From: Rapana venosa
Lineage: Eukaryota; Mollusca; Gastropoda; Neogastropoda; Muricidae
Reading direction: 5' to 3'
Length of the DNA stretch: 64,000 bases
NCBI GenBank assembly: GCA_028751875.1
Contig: CM054140.1
Coordinates: 8,765,671-8,829,670 of the forward strand
Shown: positions 53,209 to 64,000 of the stretch, in pieces
Layout of the letters: each line of letters opens with the position of its first letter
Numbering within the stretch: the stretch's first letter is position 1
Made by a program: the position numbers and the translations under genes
Notes under the pieces: model-generated
Told to the model about the DNA's origin: nothing
The model's input: the letters and a program-made list of their open reading frames with translations, nothing else
Database searches by the model: none

Positions 53209-53580
53209 GGGGACGGGGTAGCCTGGTGGTTAGAGCGTTGCGCTTGAGATCTGACAGCCCGGCCCGGGTTCGAGCCACCACCGAGACGCCAGTTCAAGGG
53301 AATTTTTGGCCCAGGAGTTAACATCAGTACCGACTCCACTCCCCCGAAAGTCCTTCGCATGAGACTATAGACCGAGATCCCGTGTGTGAACGTACGCAGA
53401 ACATCTTGCGCACATGTTCAAATCCGTTCTGCCTTTCGGAAGAGTAGGCCTTTTGTGCCAGTGGGAACGGATGGCAAAATTAGCAAAATTTACAAAACCG
53501 CATACACTCGGAGAAGTGGGGGATGGGGGGGGGGGAGGTAAAAAAAAGTTTCTTCCCTTATCTTCGAAATAAAAGAATAG
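53209..53580 (+). mobile_element. R2 SINE, full length, reference copy
   Basis: A-box 'tagcctggtggttagagcg' (53219-53237) and B-box 'gggttcgagcc' (53266-53276) are canonical tRNA Pol III promoter elements. Body 'caccgagacgccagttcaag', 'gatgagactatagaccgaga', 'gcatacactcggag'. The end reads 'cttcgaaataaaagaata'. Confidence 0.93.
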
Positions 53581-53985
53581 AAGAAAACATGTTCACCCCT
53601 TCTGAAATCGGGTGATGTGTGACGTCACGATAACGACAGTCTACAAGTCTCCAAGTCAAGGAACGATAGTCTACAAGTTTCCCTTACACTGGAAAAGCTT
53701 TCAGACATGAACTCGACACTTTCTAACTGAGCAGTGCAATGGTCGGCGTTTTGCCCTGGAGAGGGCAAAATACGGAGATTGCCGGTGACGTCACAACTGA
53801 CCTAGTCAAGGGGATTGAACATAACACCCAGATCCCAGTTCATTCCCAAGCTCCTGTGTTTCCCAGGGTCGTGTACTGGCAGCGAGGTCTGTTAGGTACG
53901 TGGTGACCTGGTGGTGGCCTGGTATTTGCAAAGCAAGAGGAACGTGTTGACAGACGTTCCAGAGACGCCTGCAATGCCAGGGTTT
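53581..53985. other. Non-coding stretch, nothing recognised
   Basis: 'aacgacagtctacaagt' / 'aacgatagtctacaagt' occur twice near 53624 and 53662. No gene. Confidence 0.5.
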
Positions 53986-53989
53986 GGGG

Positions 53990-54215
53990 CTTAGGCAATA
54001 CCATGGGTGTAAGCAGTACCAGGATTTGGGGTTTCAGCAATATCAGGATTTAGAGTTTTAGCAATATCAGGATTTGGAGTTTTAGCAACATCAGGATTTA
54101 GAGTTTTAGCAACATCAGGATTTAGAGTTTTAGCAACATCAGGATTTGAGGTTTAAGCAATACCAAGTTATGGGGTTTAATTAAGCAATACCAAGACGAG
54201 GGGTTTAAGAAACAC
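53990..54215. repeat. 24-30 bp minisatellite, about 8 units
   Basis: Units built on 'caacatcaggatttagagtt' plus 'ttag', more diverged at both ends. Confidence 0.92.
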
Positions 54216-54291
54216 CACGATTTTTGGGTTCCCCTGCTTGTCCTGTCTTTCTTACTAGTAGATGTTGATCACAACCCCCACAACACCCCAC

Positions 54292-54292
<1 letters not shown>

Positions 54293-54340
<48 letters not shown>
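54293..54340. repeat. (CA)n microsatellite
   Basis: About 22 CA units. Confidence 0.96.
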
Positions 54341-54607
54341 CCTCCTTCCCCTTGCCATTTCTTGTGGGTTTTAGGGGGCGGGGATTTTGTTTGCTTTTTG
54401 TACGAAAAGCACGCAGCCTGTAATCCCACCAGACATTTTCGACACGTTGGGATATATGATGCAAAGGTTCCCCCGCGCCCGCAATCCCTTTAATTCTGCC
54501 TCCACTTTTGTGACCATCTGTCTTCAAAAACAAATGAGGAAAAGCCTTTTTATTTTAAATTAGAGGAAATGTTTTCTGCCTACAGTTGTTTCCCCATCTC
54601 TGAACAC

Positions 54608-54675
54608 CCCCCCCCCCCCCCCCCCCCCCCACCCCCCCCACCCCCCCCCCCCCCCCAACCCCCCCCCCTTTCCTC

Positions 54676-54767
<92 letters not shown>

Positions 54768-54890
54768 TGAGAGGAGAGATTTGTCACAAACGCCGAACAA
54801 AATCAATGTCATTTGGTGATACTGAAAGAAGAAGAAGAAAGAAGAAGAAGAAGAAGAAGAAGAAGAGAAGAAGAAGAACAAGAAGAAGAA

Positions 54891-54935
<45 letters not shown>

Positions 54936-55118
54936 GAAGAAGAAGAAGAAGAAAGAAGAAGAAGAGAAGAAGAAGAAGAAGAAGAAGGAGGAGGAGGAGG
55001 AGGAGAAGAAGAACAAGAAGAAGCATGAGGAGGAGGAGGAGGGGGAAGGGGGGAGGGGGGGGGGGGGGGGGGGGTAAAAAAAGAAGGAGGAGGAGAAGAA
55101 GAAGAAATAAAAAAAAGA
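54608..55118. repeat. C run, then GA, GAA, GAT, GAG and G tracts
   Basis: C-rich 54608-54670, GA 54680-54775, GAA 54830-54890, GAT 54891-54935, GAA/GAG 54936-55040, G run about 55052-55073, GAA to 55118. Every long frame here is a homopolymeric artefact. Confidence 0.96.
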
Positions 55119-55684
55119 CGAGAGGGATGAGGCCATTAAGTGGATGTTGTCGTAAAGTGGTCAGGCTGAACGGAGATGAGAACTCCTCCCCGGCCCCGAA
55201 CTCCCTATAGAAAAAAACAACAACAGCTTCTCTTTTCCTTCACCAGCCAATGCCCAGACTGCAAACTGCAAGACAAGCCATATTCCAAACCTGACTGATT
55301 GTCTCTGTGAACGTGCGACTAGGGTCAAACAACAGATTTTCCCGGGGAAAGTAGGGACTACTCGTTTTACTTTCGAGGTCTCGACTGCGTTCTTATTATT
55401 TAGTTTATACAGAATTTATTCCAGAAAAATGTCACCCCAAAACACAAGCATCACCTTGAGTTTTCATATATGTAACATCTTTTTCTTGCCATTATTTTGT
55501 GTCCTGTTTTCATAGTGTGTTGGTAGAAAACGATGTGCTAAGCAGTTTACAAAAATAATTCCCAGTTATGTTAGGACCAAGATCGCACGGTTGAAGGCCT
55601 TAATCCAGTTAGTGTGACAAGGAAGCCATTTTAAAGACACTACTACCACTGTCATACGCATAACAAACATTATCAACCATGCAT
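55119..55684. other. Unique-looking stretch with R8-like piece
   Basis: About 55480-55650 resembles 61830-62000 ('gatgtgct.agca', 'ttaatccagttagtg.gacaa'), and part also recurs at 59035-59060. This suggests another dispersed repeat (R8) of at least 160 bp. Confidence 0.55.
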
Positions 55685-55785
55685 ATCATGGGCCTGACTT
55701 GTCAGGCGCTTAACGGCAGCGTGAGGCATTTTCGCTCATATAACAGACAACAATAGTTGCTGTCTGAGCCTTAGAAGAAGAATTT
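55685..55785 (+). mobile_element. R4 element, 3' end
   Basis: 'gggcctgacttgtcaggcgc', 'ttttcgctcatataacagac', 'gttgctgtctgagccttaga' with AGAAGAA tail. Confidence 0.87.
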
Positions 55786-56059
55786 CAATGGTTTTCACAT
55801 CTCTGGTATGTGGTATGGGTTAACTGGAAATAGAAACTTTTCGGGATCATGAATTAGAGATAACAGTCTACCCATGTGTTCTCTCCTTTGCCTGTTCTTT
55901 TACCTGATGAAACTGTGACTAGCAAGATGATAGATCTGTGAAAGGCTGGTTGACCTCGCAACATGGCCATGCCACTTTACTTTCTACCCGTTCATAACTA
56001 TTGCTAGGCAAGTCTTCATAGCAGTCTGTGACTAAATGTGGAGAATAAGGAAACAGGGA

Positions 56060-56480
56060 ACAGCTCCTCCGTAAGAAAACAGAAAAAAGTTTTATAGGAA
56101 AACAGGGGGAAACCTCCGCCATAGAAAAATCAGAAAAAGCTCCACCTAAAAAAAAAATCTCCATAAGAAAACAAAACTGCTCCACTATTAAGAATAAAAA
56201 GGCTTTTCCATAAGAAAAGGAGGGGGAAAAACTCCTCCATGAAAAACAGGAAAAAGCTCCTCCATAAGGAAACAAGGAAAAAGCTCCTCCATACAAAAAA
56301 CAGGAAAAAGCTCCTCCGTAAACAGGAAAAAGCTCCTCCATAAACAGGAAAAAGCTCCTCCATAAACAGGAAAAACCGCCTCCATAAACAGGAAAATCCT
56401 CCTCCATAAACAGGAAAAACCTCCTCCATAAAGAAAACAGGAAAATGCCCCCAAAAAAACAGGAAAAGCTCCTCCAAAAA
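56060..56480. repeat. 22-bp minisatellite grading into degraded copies
   Basis: Units 'ctcctccataaacaggaaaa' plus 'ag'; about 18 units, clean at 56290-56420 and increasingly distorted to about 56760. Minus-strand Phe/Tyr/Gly-rich frames are artefacts. Confidence 0.93.
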
Positions 56481-57216
56481 CAGGAAAAAGTCCTCCTAAA
56501 CGGGGGAAAAAAAAAACCCCCTTTTCCATAGACGGAAAATCCCCTCCATAAACGGGAAAAAAATCCTCCAAAAGAAACGGGAAAAAAAAGCTTTTCCATA
56601 AAAGGAAGCCCTCCCCCAAAAAAGGAAAAAAAGCTCTTCCCATAAAGGAACGGGAAAAAAAAGCTCCTCCTTTAAAAAAAAAAAAAAACCACAAAAAAGC
56701 TCCACCTTTTCCAACAACACAAAAAACCCCAGCTCCCACCACAAAGAAACAAAAAAAAAGCTCTCCTACCGGGCCCTTTTTTCCCTTTTTAAAAAAAACC
56801 AAAAACCACCCAACCCAACCCTTCCCTTCCCTTTGCAGGGTCCAAAAGGGGGTCCAAGGGGGGATCCCCCACCCATCTTTGGACTTTTTTACTTATCGCA
56901 GTTGATGCCCATGGCCCCTCATTACCACTTTTTAGCTGGGCTCCCCGGGCCCCCTTTAATTAAAAACTCTGACAAACGACGCAGCGTGATTTTTCCTATT
57001 CTGGAGCTGGGTTTGGGCTGTTTTTCCTCGTCGTCGTCTTTCGTCGGGGTTTTTTTGTAGTGTTATCGGGTCGAAAGGGATCGTCCTTTGGGAGCCTTGG
57101 GGGTTACTTATTGCGCTGCATGAAAGCAGCTCCCTGTGCTTTATCGTTGCCCCCTGCTCTGCTGGTCGTTAGAAGCTCTTTTTAAATGGGGGGAAAAAGG
57201 AAAATTATTTTTTTTG

Positions 57217-57248
<32 letters not shown>

Positions 57249-59117
57249 GGGGTGTTTTTTTGGGGGGGGGTTTTGTATTTTTTTTTTTTGGGGGGGGGGG
57301 GAATTTTTTTGGTTTAAGCCTTTAAAGAAACTTTTCTTTCCCCTTCCCCCTTTTTTTCGGTTGGGGGGGGGTGGGGGGGGGGGGGGGGGGTGTTTTTTTT
57401 TTTTTTTGGGGGGGGGTTTATTTTTTTTTTTTTTAAAGGGGGGGGGGGGGGTTTTATTTTTTTTTTTTTATTGTGGTTGTGTTTGTGGGGGTTTTTCCTA
57501 CCCGGCTTTAAAATTATTGGTTTTTGAAAACTTCTTTAGGGTTTACAAATTTAAATGGTTGTAATAAGGGAGGCCCTGTTTCCAAAATTTTTTTAAAACC
57601 GGGGAAATTTTTCCCAGGGGTTTTTTTTGTTTTTTTTTTTCTTTTTTTTTATTTTTAAATATTTTTTTTTTTAAATTTTAAATTTTTATTTATTATTTTT
57701 TAATTAATATGGTTTCCCCCTTTTTTCTTTCCCGGGGTTTTTTTTTTTCCTTTGAGGAAGGGGGAAAACAAATTTTGGGGGGGGTTTTGGGGTTTTGGGG
57801 AGGTTTAAGGGGATTGTTTATTGGGGGAAAGTGGGCGCAGGTGGGGTTTTAAGGGGGTTTGTTTGGGGGGTTTTTTTTTTAAGGGAACCCTTTTTTTGGG
57901 TTTTGGGGTTTAATTTGAATGGTTTTTTTTTTCCCGGGTTTTTTTTCCGGGGGGGAAAGGGGGAAAAGGGGGGGGTGGGGAGGGGGCTGGTATAAAGAAC
58001 CCTTTAATGGGAAAATTTTTTAAAGAAGCGGGTAGCTTATCTTTTTTAACCCTACTTTAAAAAAAAGGGTTTAATTCAAAATTCGGTTTGCCCCAAGAAA
58101 AATACCCGAAAAACAACCCATAAATTCAACAAGGAAAACCCACATTTAAAATAAAACAAATAACCCGTTTTAAGTGAGATGAGGCACAAGATTAATACAG
58201 AAGGCACACCAAGGGCATACAGTTTCCCCAAAACCCGATAACTCAACACACAAACTACGAGAGAGCGGAAAAAAAAAGCGGGGAAAAGGGAAAAATAATA
58301 AAATTAAAAAAAAAAAGGAGGGGAAAAGGATGTACAAAAATTTATAATTGAGGGGGGGAAAGGGATCGGGAAAAAGGGGGGGGGGAGGGAGGGGGGGGAG
58401 GAGGTGGGGGGGGGGGGAGGGGGGAGGGGGGGGGCCGGGAAAAAACCACCCCCGTTTGGGTTGTGTCGTTTAAAAGTGGTTAGGTCTTAAAGTGGATATC
58501 CCACAACGGGGTTTAAGGGACATCTCCCCGGGGGGTCGGGGGAAAACTTTCCTCCCGGAAATTTAATGATAATATTTTAAAATAAATAAAAATAATGAAA
58601 ATTTAATAAAAATTAATAAAAATTTTAAAAAAAAAAAAAAACCCAACAAAAAAATTTAAATAAAAATTTTATAAAATTAATTAAAAAAAAAAAACCCCTT
58701 CTCCTTTTTTACCAGACAGGTGTCAATGCACAGACTGAAAATTTGAAGGGAAAAAACAAAGATTCCACATCCAACATTTTCTATTTTCTGTGTGGTAAAC
58801 CAACAGTTTTTTGGCCCGGGAAAAAATTTAGGAGCTGCCGGTTTCACTTTCAGCAATCTCGACAAAATTTCTATCTATGAAATATCTTTTTTTTTCCATT
58901 TTTTTGGGTCTTTGGTTTTTCAAGGGGGGTTGATGGGAAAAAGGGTTTTGTTTTTTTATTTAAAAAGGCAGCGTTTTAAAAAAAATTATTTGTGCAGTTA
59001 CTTTTTTAACTGGGGTTCGCGCGGTTTTAACCCCGGCTTTAATCCAGTTAGTGACAAGGGATCCGTTTTTGGGGCACCACATACAGCTGCCTCTGTCTGC
59101 TAATTTTTAAAAATTTT
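56481..59117. other. Low-confidence consensus: inflated homopolymers
   Basis: From about 56500 nearly every run of two or three identical bases is lengthened, and 57190-58060 is largely T and G runs. Short islands look normal (56870-57130, 58120-58270, 58700-58880). No gene should be called here. Confidence 0.85.
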
Positions 59118-59130
59118 GGGGGGGGGGCCA

Positions 59131-59726
<596 letters not shown>

Positions 59727-60259
59727 TTTTTTAAAAAAAAGGGGAAAAAAAAAATTTTTTTTTTTCCTTTTTTTAGGGGGAAAAAAATACCAAAAAAAAA
59801 AATTTTTTAAAAAAAAAAAAAAAACCCCCCCCCTTTAAAAGGTTTTTTAAAAAAGGGGGGGGAAAAAAAAAGGGGGGGGGCCCCGGGGGGGGAAAAAACA
59901 AAAGGGGGGGGTTAAAAATTTTTTTTTTTAGGGGGAGAGAGAGAGAGAGAGAGAGAGGGGGGGCTTTGAAAAAGTTATAGTCATTGCCTGATGTGGTCTA
60001 TTTGACTTAAGGGGTTACAGATGACTTTCTTTCGTGAATACACATTAGTACAAGAGAAATTACATGATGCATTTAACCCAGTGAAAAGAACAGAGCTCTT
60101 GTACGACTGTAAGTTCTGGCGTCAACTCAGCAACACACTGAACAACAAAAAATGTGAAGTCATGAATCAGGAAACAATAAACACCAACTAAAAATATTAA
60201 CAAGAACATTCTAGAATGCTGTATTCGACCATCCAGTCAAATTCTATGTGAAATTTTCT

Positions 60260-60840
60260 CTTCAGCATCTTGCTGGAGATCACAGCAATGCAAATGCATC
60301 TTTAGTTGTGTCACAAAATATTACACTAATTGATGTTCAGCTGTGACTTTTGTAGTTTCTGTGCTCCAGCAATAAACTTTGCAACATATTTGATCGCAAT
60401 GTCATCAGACGAAAAGTCAGAACGTAATCTTGTCCTTGGAAAGATTCTAAATTGAAAAGACTACAGTTTTCACGTACTAAAACATATGCTTGATATTGAA
60501 ATAGGAAATGTACTTCATCATCAGGAATATGACCGCACATAGGGCACGGGAACTGTGTGGACGTCTCAGGTTGAAACCATCTATTGTTTGCAATAAAACC
60601 AAGCCTTCTTAATCCAAATCTTGCATAATGTAGTCAGTGCCATTATTTTGTTAGTGACTATTGGAAGATACTTTACAGCCTGACGTACACACTTTAATGA
60701 TAAGAACCAGGAGTATTTATCTTTACTTTCCATATCTGAGTAACAATTTTGTTTAAGTGAACAAATGAGTCTGTCTTTAAAGTCAGAAATAAACTGATGC
60801 TCGCTATCCGCTTCCTTAGACAACCACACAATTCCAAAAC
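60260..60840 (-). pseudogene. LINE ORF2 C-terminal relic (zinc-knuckle-like)
   Basis: Minus strand. 60829-60581 encodes 'DRLICSLKQNCYSDMESKDK', the region usually following the reverse transcriptase. A one-base frameshift near 60600-60640 then gives 'ARFGLRRLGFIANNRWF', 'CPMCGHIPDDEVHFLFQY' and further residues to 60337. This is the CxxC...EDExHFLxxCPxY motif of many LINE C-termini, with the last Cys replaced. Inactive. Confidence 0.82.
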
Positions 60841-61120
60841 CGTGATCTGACTAAACGTTTTTGGGTTTTTTCCAACTACGCCCAGTTCTTCTTACCCAAC
60901 CCCCCTTGATTATCCATCATGTCATAGAATTGCGAACATAAACGTGAATGTGGACGTTTCAGTAGCTTTAGCCAGTACTTAATACACTTCACAGACGTTC
61001 TGATGAGTAATGGATATTTTCCCGTTTCTCTATACAGTATTTGACGAATGGATTAGAGCATTCACAAATAGTTTGATAGAAAATGCAAGTACCTTTTATT
61101 TGTGAATGAACAGTAAATCC
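60841..61120. other. Non-coding stretch, nothing recognised
   Basis: Unique-looking, perhaps the upstream continuation of the LINE relic, but no motif was recognised. Confidence 0.4.
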
Positions 61121-61290
61121 CCATACCAGAGAGAGGAGAGAGAGAGAGAGGATGAGAGAGAGAGAGAAGAGAGAGAGAGGAGAGATGAGAGAGAGAGAGA
61201 TGAGAGGAGAGAGAGAGGAGAGAGAGAAAACACACACACCACACACAGATAGACAGAGACAAACAGACAGACAGAGAGAGCATGGCTTTC
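61120..61290. repeat. GA-rich low-complexity tract
   Basis: GAGAGAGG/GATGAGAG sequence with CA and GACA at its right end. Confidence 0.94.
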
Positions 61291-61715
61291 GTCTTTGCTA
61301 GAATATCATCAGACTCCCTTACTCCTTTACTTTCAAAGAGAGATAAGTAACCTCTCTGGCCCCCAAATCAGCGGGACTATAAATCATAGCACTGATGACC
61401 CTTACTATACCTACAACTAACAGCAGGGGTCTTCTTGGCGCAGCGGTTAAAACATCCCGTACCTAACAAGCCATTTGGCCTTGAGGTGCCGAGTGTGTCG
61501 TTATGTGGCTAATGTCTTAATGTGGACAGGATCAACGGAGATAGTAAGAACTTCTGCCCTCAGGTCTGGAAAGCTCCTGTGATAACTTCTGGTCCAATGC
61601 TGCTTACTGTACTAGTAAGGGAGTACACGTTTTACGTCAGCAGAATGATTTTGAGTTTTGTTGTTGTTGTTTTTGTTGGGTTTTTTAAAATCTATTCAAT
61701 AACTTGTTCGTTCCT
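61291..61715. other. Non-coding stretch, nothing recognised
   Basis: 'ttcttggcgcagcggttaaa' near 61433 is weakly tRNA-A-box-like, but no B-box follows at the proper distance. Confidence 0.4.
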
Positions 61716-61810
61716 CCGCTAGAGCTCCGAGGTTCACCAATGTTCTCGGCGTATGCGATCGTGTTTTTTTCCTTCTCTCCAACCATTTAGGAAGCCGCAT
61801 TCCCACTGTG
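61716..61810 (-). mobile_element. R3 SINE, 3' end, minus strand
   Basis: 'cgctagagctccgaggttca', 'cggcgtatgcgatcg', 'accatttaggaagccgcatt'. Confidence 0.82.
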
Positions 61811-61829
61811 GGTATATCTGTTCAATATC

Positions 61830-62000
61830 TTGTCACTGCCGTTATTTTGGGTCGCATTTTCATCTGTGTTGAGATAAAGCGATGTGCTCAGCACATTAAA
61901 AAAAAAAAAAATTCCGGTTACATTTTGACTGGGTTCACCCAGTTGAAAGTCTGAATCCAGTTAGCCACAAGGAGTCTATTTAAGGGTACCACGGGCACCC
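61830..62000 (+). repeat. R8-like dispersed repeat
   Basis: Shares 'gccattattttg.gtc'-type and 'aatccagttag.cacaagga'-type words, in the same order, with 55480-55650. Confidence 0.55.
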
Positions 62001-62188
62001 GACTTTCACAAGTCCTGGGTTTTTAAAATCCCAGTTTGGCAGGGAAGGGGGGGGGGGGGGGGGGGGGGGGGGATAGCAGCAGCAAGCAGCAAAAGGGCAC
62101 AGCTAGAACTCCTGATATGAGCGTGGCTCCCACCTGCAAGAAACATCTCTCTCTCTCTCCCCCATCTCTCTCTCTCCCTCCCTCCCTC

Positions 62189-62409
62189 CAGTCCTTCCGA
62201 TGAGACTATAAACCGAGGTCCCGTGTGCGAACACACGCAGAACATCTTGCGCACACGTTAGAACTTGTTCCACTTTTCGGAAGAGTAGGTGATTGTGTGC
62301 CGGTGGGAACAGATGACAAAATTTACAAAAGTGCATACACACTGGGACAGGATGTCAAAAAGCACATGAGTGCTTATTCCATTGTCCTCGAAATAAAGAA
62401 TAAATAAAT

Positions 62410-62413
<4 letters not shown>
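62189..62413 (+). mobile_element. R2 SINE, 3' half with tail
   Basis: 'gatgagactataaaccgagg', 'gcagaacatcttgcgcacac', 'gtgtgccggtgggaacagat', 'aagcacatgagtgcttattc', then 'aataaagaataaataaataa'. A G run at 62047-62072 and CT repeats lie just before it. Confidence 0.92.
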
Positions 62414-62477
<64 letters not shown>

Positions 62478-62520
62478 TGTTGCTTTTTTTAAATTTTAAA
62501 CAAAGTGGGAAAGTGACACT

Positions 62521-62575
<55 letters not shown>

Positions 62576-62610
62576 TGTGTGTGTGTGTGGGCGCGCGTGC
62601 GCGCGCGCAA
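62414..62610. repeat. (CT)n then (GT)n microsatellites
   Basis: (CT)n at about 62414-62462 directly after the R2 tail; (GT)n and GC-alternating sequence at about 62521-62608. Confidence 0.96.
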
Positions 62611-62783
62611 GTTCGCGACAACAATGTATTCGGTTGAATGTATTTATTGGAGATTCCTTTTCCTCTTTCAGTTTTCATTATTTCCTTGTTGCCAAAAAAA
62701 AAAAGCTTAAATTGTGTTCATACTGTGCTCCTTGTCAAAAAGACTGTATTGTTAACGGCAAGAAATTACTTTCAGTGTTCAAT

Positions 62784-62786
<3 letters not shown>

Positions 62787-62830
<44 letters not shown>
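62787..62830. repeat. (CT)n microsatellite
   Basis: About 21 CT units. Confidence 0.95.
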
Positions 62831-62831
<1 letters not shown>

Positions 62832-63570
62832 GACAAAATGGCAGCAGTTTATGTCAATGATTCCCATGTCTTGTGGTCTTTCTCCATCATCGAGACAAAC
62901 ACACTTTAAAAAACCAAAACAAAACCTAAACCAAACAAAAAACAAGACAAGGCGCAGGCGGGGCTGGAGGGGTCAGCGGCCCCTTGTTAGCAACTAGCGG
63001 TGGTGCGGAGGAGTGGAGCATCATCCCAGCCAACCTCTGCCCCGATTTTTGTTATGTATACCACCGCTCCCAAACAGGCAGCCTTTATTATTCATAACAA
63101 TATAACTATAAGCAAAACCTGGCCTACGTGGAAACTTGCGGGTACTACTATAGTCCTAAGCCAGCAAAGATGACGCAAATCACCGCCTCTTGCCTCTGGG
63201 CTTGGAGGGGAGGGAGGGATGTTTTGTTTTGTTTTTTGGTGATGTGGTTGCGGAGGAGGGATAGAGGGAGTAGGTGGTGCTGTTGATTTTTTCTCTCTGT
63301 CATATTCTCAGCACTGTAAACAAAGGCTCTCCATGGCAGATGACAGGTCTGAGGCAAAGTGCGCCATCTGTTATGACTTGCTGTGTGTTTTGGTCATGTG
63401 GCTTTTTTTTTCCCGAGTGTTTATGCTTTAGGAATTGTTTTTTGTTGTGCGTTAACCTTAATACACGTTGTCCCACGTAACGTGCCCGTCTGTTGTTTAC
63501 ACTAAGGCCTACTTTAGAATCACGAAGCAGGCTCCGACCATTTCTTATTTACTCGTCTGATAGGGAAGCA
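62831..63570. other. Non-coding stretch, nothing recognised
   Basis: Unique-looking sequence. No gene or repeat family recognised. Confidence 0.5.
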
Positions 63571-63572
63571 GG

Positions 63573-63674
<102 letters not shown>

Positions 63675-63854
63675 TCTTGAGTCTTTGTTGTTCATGTATC
63701 AGTTTGCCATGAATTCTTGCTGTTCAGTTCCTGTTAGTTTTGATGATGTTTTGGGGTTTATTGCTGTTAGGTTTATTACCCTGTTGAATTTCTTTGTAAT
63801 CTTCCATACCCCCCTCCCCCAAAGCAGTGAAAGAATTAAACCTTGAATCTTGAG

Positions 63855-63938
63855 CGCCTGCGCGCGTGTGTGTGTAAGTGAGAGAGAGAGAGAGAGTGTG
63901 TGTGTGTGTGTGTGGCGTGTGTGTGTATGTGTGTGTGT

Positions 63939-63969
<31 letters not shown>

Positions 63970-63970
63970 C
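63855..63970. repeat. GC/GT/GA compound microsatellite
   Basis: Alternating purine-pyrimidine tracts (GT, GC) with a GA block; potential Z-DNA-type sequence. Confidence 0.93.
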
Positions 63971-64000
63971 AAACGCTTTGTTTTGCCAGGTGGTCACTAT

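Overview
The window is eukaryotic nuclear DNA, most likely from a marine invertebrate and probably a mollusc (gastropod is my guess). The reasons are spliced metazoan genes with short GC-rich exons in AT-rich introns, dense tRNA-derived SINEs, LINE remnants and very abundant microsatellites. Species cannot be fixed from sequence alone. There are no operons, bacterial genes, CRISPR arrays or rRNA genes.

Two protein-coding genes are well supported, and they converge. (1) ECHDC1 (ethylmalonyl-CoA decarboxylase, crotonase family) runs on the + strand. Its coding exons are 9538-9711, 16406-16719 and 18401-18781, and all phases agree. Starting at the ATG at 9573 they give 277 residues ending in a stop. 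(2) A latrophilin-type adhesion GPCR runs on the - strand. Eight consecutive exons from 48468 down to 31372 join with perfect phase into 313 residues covering all seven transmembrane helices and a short cytoplasmic tail. Its extracellular part (GAIN/GPS) is not recognisable and must lie further upstream.

Layout: 1-9500, repeat-rich DNA with a MITE-like element at 6748-7420; 9538-19400, ECHDC1, whose last introns and 3' UTR are filled by three different minisatellites; 19400-24600, SINEs and an inverted duplication; 24600-31371, SINE-poor DNA downstream of the receptor stop codon; 31372-48468, the receptor exons set among SINEs, a LINE 3' end and simple repeats; 48469-56000, arrays (a 27-bp minisatellite of over 1.1 kb), SINEs and a LINE RNase H relic; 56000-59975, low-complexity sequence with inflated homopolymers, including a C-run of about 600 bases, probably a consensus or assembly failure; 60000-64000, a LINE C-terminal relic, SINE pieces and microsatellites.

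Repeat families named here: R1, a SINE of about 290 bp with a tRNA-like head fused to a 5S-rRNA-like segment; R2, a tRNA-derived SINE of about 370 bp with a TAAATAAA tail; R3, a tRNA-Leu/Ser-like SINE of about 370 bp ending near 'gagctctagccgagg'; R4, an element ending 'cgcttaacggcagcgc...GAAGAAG'; R5, a long tRNA-derived SINE of about 600 bp; R6, a LINE whose 3' end carries 'agcgctatataaatt'. The most striking pattern is how often repeats sit exactly on splice sites of both genes. Two minisatellites duplicate an exon end plus its 5' splice site, a LINE tail forms one 3' splice site, and a tandem array forms a very long AG-free tract before another.
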